From assembly GCA_027490195.1 (NCBI GenBank), contig JAIXYN010000005.1:124001-188000 (forward strand): a stretch of DNA of 64,000 nt. The letters are read 5' to 3'. Made by a program: the position numbers and the translations under genes. Below are positions 19,136-26,506 of this stretch, piece by piece. This stretch comes from Verrucomicrobiaceae bacterium (GTDB lineage: Bacteria > Verrucomicrobiota > Verrucomicrobiia > Verrucomicrobiales > Verrucomicrobiaceae). The notes under the pieces were generated by a model. It was not told the DNA's origin and searched no databases. It saw only the letters and a program-made list of their open reading frames with translations. Positions within the stretch are counted from its first letter, which is position 1. Every line of letters starts with the position of its first letter.

Positions 19136-19618
19136 TCAACCTCCAAAGTGTGCTTTGGCCAACTCAGGAACCCTGCGCTTGATACTTCCCTGAACCGAGT
19201 GCGACTTCAGATGAAAGCTTGATCTACCAAAAACTTCCAGCACTGGGTCAACCGTAAATCCCGACATCACTTCTTTCGTTATGTCTCTATAGCTCTCTTT
19301 GTTCTTTTGCGGATATCGAATGATTTTTTCGAATGCCTGATAACAATCTTGACCAATATTGTATTGGTAATGAATCGTTACTAATATCTTCTTACGCGAA
19401 GAAGTCACACTGCATTTGGTCAGCCTCGCCGTTGCAAGGTATTTCAATGCATTCCTTTTGGCAAACCACCGCCACAGGAAGAGTGCCGCAATGAGGGCAA
19501 AACCAATAGCCAAGACCATAAACTTCCACTCTTTGTAAAGCACTTGAAGTCGGCCGCTGGACAAAAACGAAGATAATTCGAGAAGTGGGGGCTGTGGTGT
19601 CATCAGAACAGACTGCAA
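19136..19618 (-). CDS. Single-pass membrane protein, DUF3592-like
   Basis: The protein has 160 residues. A single hydrophobic helix lies near residues 32-50 (FMVLAIGFALIAALFLWRWF), followed by a beta-rich part with the segment ILVTIHYQYNIGQDCYQAFE. This arrangement resembles DUF3592 membrane proteins, whose extracytoplasmic beta domain has similar V-x-Y-x-Y patterns. A second Met at residue 6 is a possible start. It lies 77 bases upstream of the HExxH gene and may share its transcript. A perfect GGGTTAACCC palindrome occurs about 75 bases before its start. No function can be assigned. Confidence 0.6.
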   Translation of the reverse strand: MQSVLMTPQPPLLELSSFLSSGRLQVLYKEWKFMVLAIGFALIAALFLWRWFAKRNALKYLATARLTKCSVTSSRKKILVTIHYQYNIGQDCYQAFEKIIRYPQKNKESYRDITKEVMSGFTVDPVLEVFGRSSFHLKSHSVQGSIKRRVPELAKAHFGG

Positions 19619-19680
19619 CGATTCATATGCATAAATGATATAATTTATGACAATTAGAAAGGTGGCGATCGTTTACATCA

Positions 19681-19704
19681 CCCAATTCGGGTTAACCCAA
19701 TTCA
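19681..19704. promoter_or_regulatory. Palindromic element GGGTTAACCC flanked by CCCAATTC direct repeats
   Basis: GGGTTAACCC lies at 19689-19698. CCCAATTC occurs at 19681-19688 and again at 19696-19703. The 16 bases from 19689 match the element at 21688-21703 with one difference. It is about 75 bases upstream of the membrane-protein start at 19618, on the side expected for its promoter. Confidence 0.5.
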
Positions 19705-19772
19705 AAACGGTAAAGTCAATCCAAATGCGACGTAGTTGGCATGATTTGCCGGGCAGTATGGTGCCAAATAAT

Positions 19773-20486
19773 TCAGGAATCACGTTCAACTACCTCAAGG
19801 GAGATACTTGCCTTCCCAACTTTACCCCCCTCCATGACGAAGCGTCCCACAGCATCCTCTCGTGACTTCACGTGTAACTTTTGATAGATCTTCTTTAGAT
19901 GGGCGCGCACGGTTTCATAACTCAGCGCAAGATCGTTGGCGACATCTTTGGGCGACCGGCCAGACGCCAGGTTTCGGAGAATTTCCACTTCCCGTGTGGT
20001 CAGCACTTTCAGACCCGGCTTTTCCACTTCAGCGACGGAGAAATTGCGAAACTCCTCCACCAAAAAGCGTGCAGCCAGAGGACTGAGAGAAGTCCCGTCC
20101 TTGGCAACAGCACGAATTCCATCCAGCAGTTCTGCCGGTGAAGTGTCTTTGACCAGATAACCTGAGGCGCCCTTGCGCAGACACTGAAAGACATCCTGCG
20201 GTTCACATGAAGCGGTAAGGACGACACATGAAAGATCAGGCCGCTCCTTTTTGATCCTGCTTATCAGCGATGCGCCGTCCTCCTCGGGCAGATCAAGATC
20301 TACAAGCAACACATCGGCCGGAACCTTTCTGCCTTCTTGCCAAAATTCCTCCGCACTCCCCCAATGACCGACAAGTTCCAGTTCCTCCTGCCGGCTGATC
20401 ATTTCAACAAGGAGCATTCGTGTGATCCGGTCATCTTCGACAACGCCAATCCGTACGATTTTTGGGGACTTATCTTTGATAATCAT
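19773..20486 (-). CDS. NarL/FixJ-type response regulator
   Basis: The 237-residue protein has a complete receiver active site: Glu17/Asp18/Asp19, Asp63 in LLVDLDLPEEDG, Thr91 and Lys113. The LuxR-type helix-turn-helix (about 157-215) has LTTREVEILRNLASG and ETVRAHLKKIYQKLHVKS, the same pattern as the regulator at 10683-11363. A 20-residue tail follows the DNA-binding domain. The gene lies 24 bases downstream of the tandem zinc-finger protein gene, repeating the gene pairing seen at 10-11.4 kb. It is a transcription factor, probably phosphorylated by an orphan or hybrid kinase such as the nearby HNOBA kinase; that link is inference. Confidence 0.92.
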   Translation of the reverse strand: MIIKDKSPKIVRIGVVEDDRITRMLLVEMISRQEELELVGHWGSAEEFWQEGRKVPADVLLVDLDLPEEDGASLISRIKKERPDLSCVVLTASCEPQDVFQCLRKGASGYLVKDTSPAELLDGIRAVAKDGTSLSPLAARFLVEEFRNFSVAEVEKPGLKVLTTREVEILRNLASGRSPKDVANDLALSYETVRAHLKKIYQKLHVKSREDAVGRFVMEGGKVGKASISLEVVERDS

Positions 20487-20510
20487 CTGATAATTTCTGA
20501 CTTGGCTTGG

Positions 20511-21407
20511 CTAGGCCACTCGGCCTAATAAATCAGACCTGCCATGGATCTTCACCCAGTCAATTTGATAATGCCCGGAGCACGAAGTACATAGTGTATG
20601 AGTAAACGCTACTCTGGCCATGCGACTGATATATTCGTCCCAGCGAACCCAGCCAGCGTCCTCGGTGCTCAAATTTTCGCAGATAGCACAAACGTCGATG
20701 CCCCCAGCTTGATGCTCCGGTTCGAAAATGGAGTTGCGGTTGGGATGGAAGTTATGCACTTCATTTTTTACTCCCGTGCATTCGGGATAATGAATTTCGG
20801 CACATTTGCCGCACATCGTGTGGCTTAGTCTCATACCTATTTGGCGCACCAAAAACTCATTCCACCGCAGCCATTCCCTGTTGGAAGATTGCAGATTTTC
20901 ACAAATCAGGCAGGTCTTGATTCCTGCTTGATCGTCAAACCTTGCAAAATAGCCGGCGTGTCTATGATAATAGTTCAGCGCCAAGCCGATGTCGTTGAGC
21001 ACGCCTTCCAGCAAACTCACCTCAAGATTGCGGATTTTCCGCTCGGCTGGAACAATGACGATAAGACGCGCCTGATTCCACCTGCCGTTCTCTGATTGAT
21101 TGATCAAGGTGCTGACCGACATGCAAAGAACATTGCCCATGCCGATGGCTTTTAGAGAGCAGGCTATTTTTCCAGGTGAAAAGGGCTCAGCTCTATACTG
21201 ATCGATGATTTGTTCAGCCAGTGCTTTGGCGATGCGGTGGCTGCTTTTGTAGTGCGGTTCGGCTCCATCCACCTGTGTCATGAGGACAGCTCCAAGAGCC
21301 TGAGTCACCTCACAGCTCTTGCGCAGCAGGTGCTGAATGCTCCACTGCGAGGATTGCAGCGTCTCAACCATTTCGTGCCGTGAAGGCGGAGTGAGTAAAG
21401 TTGACAT
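20511..21407 (-). CDS. GAF-like protein with two tandem CxxC...W...CxxC zinc fingers
   Basis: The 298-residue cytoplasmic protein has a GAF-like N-terminal half (about 20-148). Two copies of a zinc-finger module follow. Copy 1 has C166xxC169, W179 and C199xxC202. Copy 2 has C240xxC243, W253 and C273xxC276. Each copy reads CxICENL...W.RW.E....THxxC..C. This module usually occurs once, at the C-terminus of PAS or receiver proteins; two in tandem is unusual. It precedes a NarL-type regulator by 24 bases on the same strand. The 76-codon ORF lies 19 bases upstream and may be the first gene of the operon. A redox or metal-sensing partner role is inference. Confidence 0.65.
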   Translation of the reverse strand: MSTLLTPPSRHEMVETLQSSQWSIQHLLRKSCEVTQALGAVLMTQVDGAEPHYKSSHRIAKALAEQIIDQYRAEPFSPGKIACSLKAIGMGNVLCMSVSTLINQSENGRWNQARLIVIVPAERKIRNLEVSLLEGVLNDIGLALNYYHRHAGYFARFDDQAGIKTCLICENLQSSNREWLRWNEFLVRQIGMRLSHTMCGKCAEIHYPECTGVKNEVHNFHPNRNSIFEPEHQAGGIDVCAICENLSTEDAGWVRWDEYISRMARVAFTHTLCTSCSGHYQIDWVKIHGRSDLLGRVA

Positions 21408-21426
21408 AATTTCTGATTTGCTTGCA

Positions 21427-21657
21427 TTAATTCAAAGCGGCCTTTTCAAGATCATCTTCAGAGTCAGGGTCTTCAAAAGCGCATGACGAATGGATCATGG
21501 TATTCGCGAGTTTTGCTTTCGTGTGAGTCGGTCTTCGGGGCATCAAGTGTTGCCAGACCATCATGGCCAAAGGGTAACAGGCACCCTGCGCTACCAGGTC
21601 ATGGAGTGTGAATTCACTATCGGTTTGGTCATCCGTCATATTTTCTATAACAATCAA
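21427..21657 (-). CDS. Small hypothetical protein (76 residues)
   Basis: The ORF lies 19 bases upstream of the zinc-finger protein gene on the same strand and has a GGGTTAGCCC element about 31 bases before its ATG. The product has an acidic N-terminus, a hydrophobic middle (GACYPLAMMVWQHLM) and an acidic C-terminus with one Cys (SCAFEDPDSEDD). No family is recognised. Position and promoter element favour a real gene. It could be an accessory regulator subunit or, more speculatively, a peptide substrate for the HExxH protein 2.4 kb away. Confidence 0.5.
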   Translation of the reverse strand: MIVIENMTDDQTDSEFTLHDLVAQGACYPLAMMVWQHLMPRRPTHTKAKLANTMIHSSCAFEDPDSEDDLEKAALN

Positions 21658-21687
21658 CGTGTCATTGATTTGAGCTATCGACCAAAT

Positions 21688-21703
21688 GGGTTAGCCCAAT
21701 TCA
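21688..21703. promoter_or_regulatory. Candidate operator GGGTTAGCCCAATTCA
   Basis: This 16-base element differs at one position from the element at 19689-19704 and sits 31 bases before the start of the 76-residue ORF. It overlaps the 3' end of the upstream secreted-protein gene by three bases. Confidence 0.45.
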
Positions 21704-22399
21704 CTGCCCGCCTTGTCTCGGAAACATCCGGTAGAGATGCTCATGGCGTTCCCGCAGGCGCAACAGAACTTCGGCGTTGGAGCGACTCCCCTCACTGGCA
21801 CTGGTAGATGCTGTGGTGGAGCCAGACTGCTCAGGCTTGGCGAGGCTGTTATCAAAAGTAGCCCCCGCACTCAGAACAACACCAGAGCGCAGCATGGCTG
21901 CACGCGAGTCCACGGAAGTAGGGGCCTGCACTCCAGCAACGGCCTGCTGGGCTGGCTGCTGGGCCGGAGCGCCCGCTGGCGGTGCCTCGGCTTCTTTCTG
22001 CTGGCTGATCCAGGCCTCCTGCCCATTGAGTTGCACCCGCACGCGGGCATCGAGAATCGTTTCTGCATTTTCCACTTCAACGAGCTGCATCACCCCGGCC
22101 TCAGCCGGCTCGTCTTGCTGCAAAATGAAGGTCTGCGTTGTATCGGCGCGATAGAGATAAACAGATAGCCGTCCGTCCACTTCAGACCAACCTGAGAGCT
22201 GCAAATTGGCAGCCCAGTCGGCGTTCTCAACAGCCGTCACTTCAGGTTTCACCTCATGTGTGGTGAACATGGAGCGCGTCCACAGGGCTTGGTAGCCAGC
22301 CAGGGGTCGGGGCTCGAAATGAGGCTTGCCCGGCTCTTGAGCATGCAATGAGCCGACCGTGACAGCGGCCAGAAGGGGGATGGAAAAACGGGAGGTCAT
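21701..22399 (-). CDS. Secreted hypothetical protein
   Basis: The protein has 232 residues from the ATG at 22399; the frame is open further upstream, but the signal peptide (MTSRFSIPLLAAVTVGSLHA) starts there. The mature part has a globular section (about 20-140, mostly beta by pattern), an Ala/Pro/Gln-rich linker (PPAGAPAQQPAQQAVAG), then a Ser/Thr-rich stretch and a charged C-terminal helix (LRLRERHEHLYRMF). I do not recognise a family. It is the last member of the minus-strand array of secreted proteins and ends right beside the operator-like element of the signalling block. A cell-surface or periplasmic location is likely. Confidence 0.65.
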   Translation of the reverse strand: MTSRFSIPLLAAVTVGSLHAQEPGKPHFEPRPLAGYQALWTRSMFTTHEVKPEVTAVENADWAANLQLSGWSEVDGRLSVYLYRADTTQTFILQQDEPAEAGVMQLVEVENAETILDARVRVQLNGQEAWISQQKEAEAPPAGAPAQQPAQQAVAGVQAPTSVDSRAAMLRSGVVLSAGATFDNSLAKPEQSGSTTASTSASEGSRSNAEVLLRLRERHEHLYRMFPRQGGQ

Positions 22400-22564
22400 G
22401 CGGATTACAAACGGGAACGTGTCAGGCAAGCGGGGAGGCACAGGGAGGAGTGTGCCCCCACGCATGCCTGAGATGAGTTCGGTCTTGGGGAGCGGGAGTC
22501 CGCCATCAAACTGGGAGGCCTGCCAGAGGCAGCGCCTCCCAGAATGAATGCGGCAGGAAGCCGA

Positions 22565-23308
22565 TTAGCGCAGAGCTGGGGTCACCCAGTAGGCGGCACG
22601 GGTTTGGTAGCCGATGTTCTGGGTAGGGGCGGTGGTCTTGGCAGCCGTGTTGGTGCGGGCAGGGCCATAGATCACAATGACCTTGCCGGTGAGGTAGGTC
22701 AGGGTGAAGAACGGAGTCTTCACCGCATTGTAATTGAAGCCCACCAGGGAACCAGCGGCGGGTGCCAGCGGGTCGAATGCTGGGTCGATCCACTCCAGCG
22801 CACGGGTGTCCACGAACTGCAGCTTGCGATCTTGGGCCGCTGTTGGCACAAGGACGGCAGCACCGCGGCTCGGGTTAGCCCAAGCGGCGATGGCGGTGTT
22901 CGCCTGTGCCACGTTGGTGTAGATGGCGAAGCGCCAGTCTGGTCCTTTGGTGGTCGTTGGGCGACGATTCGCAACAGTGATCGGAGCCACATCAGCAGGC
23001 AGCAACACAGCAGGCATGACACCAAGGATGTGTCCGTCGCCAAGAACGAGGGGCGTGTAGATGGGGTCTAGACGCATGCCCACCACATCCAGTTTCAGTG
23101 TGTGGGAGAGCACTCCTTGCTGATTGCGGACGTTATAGACCACGGAGGGGAAGAAGCCTGTGGTTTCGGCTGGCACGCGGGAGGCACCGAACACGGCGGC
23201 CGGATTAGCGGCTTGGAAGGCGGCGATCTGGGCATTGCTGTCCTGAGCGGCAGCGAAGAAGGCTGCGCCCACGACGAGAGCAGCGATTTTGAGCATGTTT
23301 GTTTTCAT
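22565..23308 (-). CDS. Secreted protein sharing a C-terminal domain with the RGADD-repeat protein
   Basis: The 247-residue protein has a signal peptide (about 1-27). The C-terminal half contains WRFAIYTNVAQANTAIAAW, GKVIVIYGP and a terminal YWVTPALR. The 654-residue repeat protein at 24474-26438 has matching blocks RFALYDNAQQAQAAAALW, GKVIQIYGP and YWTSSPLR in the same order, so the two share a domain of about 130 residues. No known family is recognised. The gene is part of the minus-strand array and is separated from the next gene by 165 bases. Export is certain enough; function is unknown. Confidence 0.7.
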   Translation of the reverse strand: MKTNMLKIAALVVGAAFFAAAQDSNAQIAAFQAANPAAVFGASRVPAETTGFFPSVVYNVRNQQGVLSHTLKLDVVGMRLDPIYTPLVLGDGHILGVMPAVLLPADVAPITVANRRPTTTKGPDWRFAIYTNVAQANTAIAAWANPSRGAAVLVPTAAQDRKLQFVDTRALEWIDPAFDPLAPAAGSLVGFNYNAVKTPFFTLTYLTGKVIVIYGPARTNTAAKTTAPTQNIGYQTRAAYWVTPALR

Positions 23309-23491
23309 ATCTATCTATGTTTGTTTGTTAGCGTTGGGTTTTGGTTTTCTTGGTCTTGGCCGCTCAATAGAGCCAGGACTCGGAAAGGGAGAAAATGAGG
23401 AGGAAGTGGAGGGCTTGTAGCCAAGGGCTCACGCGAACCGCAGCCAGTTCCGATGAGTGACCGAGATGAAGAAAGGGTCAGGACTCAGGTG

Positions 23492-24436
23492 TCAGGGTCT
23501 CAGATCGGGATCGATGCTGGCGACGGCGCGGGACAGATCGGGGGCGACCAAGACCGCACGAAGTCTGACGGGGAGCGTGCCGAGCACAGGATCGGCTGTG
23601 GTAGGTGTGTCGATTCGGAAGTTCCACACTCCGAAATTGGGCAGATCGGTATCTGGAATGGTGGTGGCATTTCCGAGCAGCGTGGCGACACCGCCATCCA
23701 CCCGGAAGATTTGGATGGTTGGCACACCGCCGTTACGGGCATGGTAGAAGCCGCGCATATCCACTTCGTCTCCTCGTGCAGCGTTGGGCGTTCGCTCACG
23801 GCTTTGCGCACGCATGATGTTGATCTGCGAATTTGGGTTGGTCAGAGGGAAGTTACCTGTCAGCTCCAGCAGGAATGTTTGGAATTTGGCACCCGCGTAA
23901 TAGCCATTCGCCGCAGCCGTAGTTCCCACCGGAATCGTCGGAGCCGTGATCTCGAAGCCGAACTGATTCACCATGCTGAAGGGAATGCGGGCATCGGCGA
24001 TTAGCGCGAGCTCGCTGTTCAGAACGCGCAAAGGCGAAGCCTGCGTGACGACGCCAATGAGCACATTCTCCGCCGGCTCCACCACCATGTCGGTGGCAGT
24101 GAAGCTGCCTGTGGCGACATCCACCACCCCATTGATCAGGGCGGTGCCGCCGATGAACCCTGGCTGAGTCCGCCCTGGCAGCCGGGTGCGCAGGGCGAGC
24201 TGACGCAGGGTCAAACTACGGGTGGGAGAGCTCACTGGCGTGCCTACCGGAACCTTCACCGTCACCCCAATAACCGTCATGATGAGGCTGCCGTCTGGCT
24301 GCAGCGTGATGCTGGAGATAGGGCCTTCAGTATAACCGGGGATCGTGGTAGGTGCTGGCAGCACCTGGGCATGTACCGGTAGGGAGGTCAGCAAGACCGC
24401 CAGAAGGCTCAGAAGCAAAACGAATGGTTTCATCAC
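23492..24436 (-). CDS. Secreted DUF5666-like protein, paralogue of 27543-28475
   Basis: The protein has 314 residues; Met1 or Met2 may be used. A signal peptide (about 2-23) precedes a mature protein with the repeated pattern SSITLQPDGSLIMTVIGVTV and LPGRTQPGFIGGTALINGVV, followed by VEPAENVLIGVVTQ. These resemble the small beta-barrel DUF5666 repeats, which read as short V-x-G-x-V strands around a polar turn. The paralogue at 27543-28475 aligns along its whole length, including TRLPGRT, PAENV and the closing I-x-R-V-D-G block. It lies 37 bases after the repeat-protein gene in transcription order and is probably cotranscribed with it. The role is unknown; surface or periplasmic location is expected. 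Confidence 0.68.
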   Translation of the reverse strand: MMKPFVLLLSLLAVLLTSLPVHAQVLPAPTTIPGYTEGPISSITLQPDGSLIMTVIGVTVKVPVGTPVSSPTRSLTLRQLALRTRLPGRTQPGFIGGTALINGVVDVATGSFTATDMVVEPAENVLIGVVTQASPLRVLNSELALIADARIPFSMVNQFGFEITAPTIPVGTTAAANGYYAGAKFQTFLLELTGNFPLTNPNSQINIMRAQSRERTPNAARGDEVDMRGFYHARNGGVPTIQIFRVDGGVATLLGNATTIPDTDLPNFGVWNFRIDTPTTADPVLGTLPVRLRAVLVAPDLSRAVASIDPDLRP

Positions 24437-24473
24437 AAGGGTGGGTGGGGCTGCGGATGCGGGGTAGCGGAAC

Positions 24474-26438
24474 TCAGCGCAGGGGCGAGCTGGTCCAATA
24501 GACCTGGCGGGTGCTGGAAAGCGGCTTGCCTGATTTATCCAGGGTCTTCACCTGCGGTCCGTAGATCTGGATGACCTTGCCACGAAGGAAGTCATCATTG
24601 ATCTCAGGCATGCGGTCGCTGCTGAGGAAGAGGCCATTGATGCGACCTTGCTGATGGGTGCCTTTGTCATCCTCTGCGCTAGATTTGTCGTCCCAGGCGA
24701 TGATGCCAGTTTCAGCGGCAGCTACGGCACGATCCTCGCGCTTGTCCTGGGCAGCCGGTGCAGCCCACAGAGCGGCGGCAGCCTGGGCCTGCTGGGCATT
24801 GTCATAGAGGGCGAAACGCAGACGCTGCTTGTTCGGCAGATTGCCGATGATTTCGCCATTTTCGAGATCCGCCGTGCCTGCGTCAGGGGCCTTGTCAAAG
24901 CCTGTCACGCCCACATCCAGGATGTGGTGCTTGCCTTTGCTCCGATGCACGGCCGTGGGGGTCAGGCCTGCCGTCTGGGCTGACTGCTGAGCCACGCCGA
25001 AAGTGACCTGGTCTTCCCGACCACTGGACTGCGGTGCGGTCTGTGCAGGTGCGGTCTGTGCAGGTGCGGTCTGTGCAGGTGCGGTCTGTGCAGGTGCGGT
25101 CTGTGCAGGTGCGGTCTGTGCAGGTGCGGTTAAAGCGGCTGCAGTAGGCACTAGAGCACCGGAAGCCGTGGTGATAATGTCATCAGCACCACGTGACTGA
25201 CGAATGTGAGGTGTGCCGTTAGCATTGACGACTGCGTCATCAGCGCCGCGTGACTGGCGGATGTGAGGTGTGCCGTCAGCGTTGAGGGCTGCGTCGTCCG
25301 CACCGCGTGACTGGCGGATGTGGGGTGTGCCGTCAGCGTTGAGGGCTGCATCGTCAGCGCCGCGTGACTGGCGAATGTGAGGTGTGCCGTCAGCGTTGAG
25401 GACTGCATCATCAGCACCGCGTGACTGGCGAATGTGAGGTGTGCCGTCAGCGTTGAGGACTGCGTCATCAGCGCCGCGTGACTGGCGGATGTGAGGTGTG
25501 CCGTCAGCGTTGAGGACGGCATCGTCAGCGCCGCGTGACTGGCGGATATGAGGTGTGCCGTCAGCGTTGAGGGCTGCGTCATCAGCGCCGCGTGACTGGC
25601 GGGTAAGAGGTGTGCCGTCAGCGTTAAGGACGGCATCGTCAGCGCCCTGTCCTTGGCGAACGTCAGGCGTTGCGGTGACTGCGTCGTCAGCGCCTTGTCC
25701 TTGGCGAACGTCAGGCGTGCCAGTGACGGCATCGTCAGCTCCTTGTCCTTGGCGAACGTCAGGCGTGCCAGTGACGGCATCATCAGCGCCTTGCCCTTGG
25801 CGGATGTCAGGCGTTGCAGTGACTGCGTCGTCAGCGCCTTGTCCTTGGCGAACGTCAGGCGTGCCAGTGACGGCATCGTCAGCTCCTTGTCCCTGGCGAA
25901 CGTCAGGTGTTGCGGCTACGGTATCGTCTCCAAGACCGAGAGTGTTGGCAAAGAAATCCATCACCGTGGCAAAAATACCGCGGTCCTCACCAGCAACAGC
26001 AGCGGTATCATCAGCGCCTTGTCCCTGGCGGACGTCAGGCGTTGCAGTGACGGCATCGTCAGCACCCTGTCCTTGGCGAACGTCAGGTGTTGCAGTGACA
26101 GCATCGTCAGCGCCGCGTCCTTGGCGAACGTCAGGCATGCCAGTGACGGCATCGTCAGCTCCTTGTCCCTGGCGAACGTCAGGTGTTGCAGTGGCAGCAT
26201 CATCAGCGCCGCGACCTTGACGCACGTCAGGCGTTGCAGTGATAGCGTCATCAGCGCCGCGTCCTTTACGCACGTCGGGCGTTGCAGTGACGGCATCATC
26301 AGCGCCGCGTCCTTGGCGCACGTCTTTGGCTGAAATAGCGCGGCGGATTTCTACTTTGGCTTCTTTGGCGCTAAGTGTTGGAGTTTGGCTGCTAAGCAGA
26401 GCTGCGGCAGCGAGGATGGCGGAGGATTTGTTTTTCAT
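24474..26438 (-). CDS. Secreted RGADD-repeat protein
   Basis: The 654-residue exported protein has a signal peptide at about 1-24. Residues 38-270 hold 13 copies of a 16-residue unit like PDVRQGQGADDAVTAT, broken after copy seven by a unique 29-residue insert (149-177) with ATVMDFFANTLGLG. Residues 271-422 hold eight copies of a 19-residue unit like LNADGTPHIRQSRGADDAV. Both units share R-Q-x-x-G-A-D-D. Residues 437-466 are six TAPAQ repeats, probably a flexible linker. The last 150 residues form the domain shared with the 22565-23308 protein. The repeats carry many Asp pairs and Arg, suggesting a calcium-binding or adhesive fibre, but no known repeat family is recognised. Located in the array between a PEP-CTERM gene and a DUF5666-like gene. 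Confidence 0.82.
   Translation of the reverse strand: MKNKSSAILAAAALLSSQTPTLSAKEAKVEIRRAISAKDVRQGRGADDAVTATPDVRKGRGADDAITATPDVRQGRGADDAATATPDVRQGQGADDAVTGMPDVRQGRGADDAVTATPDVRQGQGADDAVTATPDVRQGQGADDTAAVAGEDRGIFATVMDFFANTLGLGDDTVAATPDVRQGQGADDAVTGTPDVRQGQGADDAVTATPDIRQGQGADDAVTGTPDVRQGQGADDAVTGTPDVRQGQGADDAVTATPDVRQGQGADDAVLNADGTPLTRQSRGADDAALNADGTPHIRQSRGADDAVLNADGTPHIRQSRGADDAVLNADGTPHIRQSRGADDAVLNADGTPHIRQSRGADDAALNADGTPHIRQSRGADDAALNADGTPHIRQSRGADDAVVNANGTPHIRQSRGADDIITTASGALVPTAAALTAPAQTAPAQTAPAQTAPAQTAPAQTAPAQTAPQSSGREDQVTFGVAQQSAQTAGLTPTAVHRSKGKHHILDVGVTGFDKAPDAGTADLENGEIIGNLPNKQRLRFALYDNAQQAQAAAALWAAPAAQDKREDRAVAAAETGIIAWDDKSSAEDDKGTHQQGRINGLFLSSDRMPEINDDFLRGKVIQIYGPQVKTLDKSGKPLSSTRQVYWTSSPLR
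25041..25130. repeat. Six tandem 15-base repeats encoding TAPAQ
   Basis: The 15-base unit is repeated six times almost perfectly inside the repeat-protein gene and encodes a proline/alanine-rich linker. Near-identity at DNA level suggests recent slippage expansion. Confidence 0.85.
25173..25628. repeat. Eight tandem 57-base coding repeats (LNADGTPHIRQSRGADDAV unit)
   Basis: The eight units keep the reading frame of the repeat-protein gene and differ from each other at only a few positions, mostly silent or at the last residue. They are coding repeats, not a CRISPR array: there are no spacers. Confidence 0.88.
25629..26327. repeat. Thirteen 48-base coding repeats (PDVRQGQGADDAVTAT unit) with one 87-base insert
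   Basis: Seven units, a unique 87-base insert and six further units fill this stretch in frame. Units vary between QG-R-G and QG-Q-G and between TAT, TGT and TGM at the end, which suggests duplications of two-unit blocks. Confidence 0.88.
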
Positions 26439-26506
26439 TGAATTGATTGGGGGTGGAAATTATAAAGTGAGGGGTGGGGACTCCCAAAAGATCGGGAGAG
26501 GGGGGA

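Noticed and set aside
25173..26327. Regular repeats suggestive of a CRISPR array
   Set aside because: The 48- and 57-base units are contiguous without unique spacers, keep a reading frame and encode a secreted repeat protein.
25555..26333. Plus-strand ORFs of 221 and 226 codons over the repeats
   Set aside because: They are antisense frames that remain open only because the coding repeats lack stops; they have no signal peptide or C-terminal domain, unlike the minus-strand frame.
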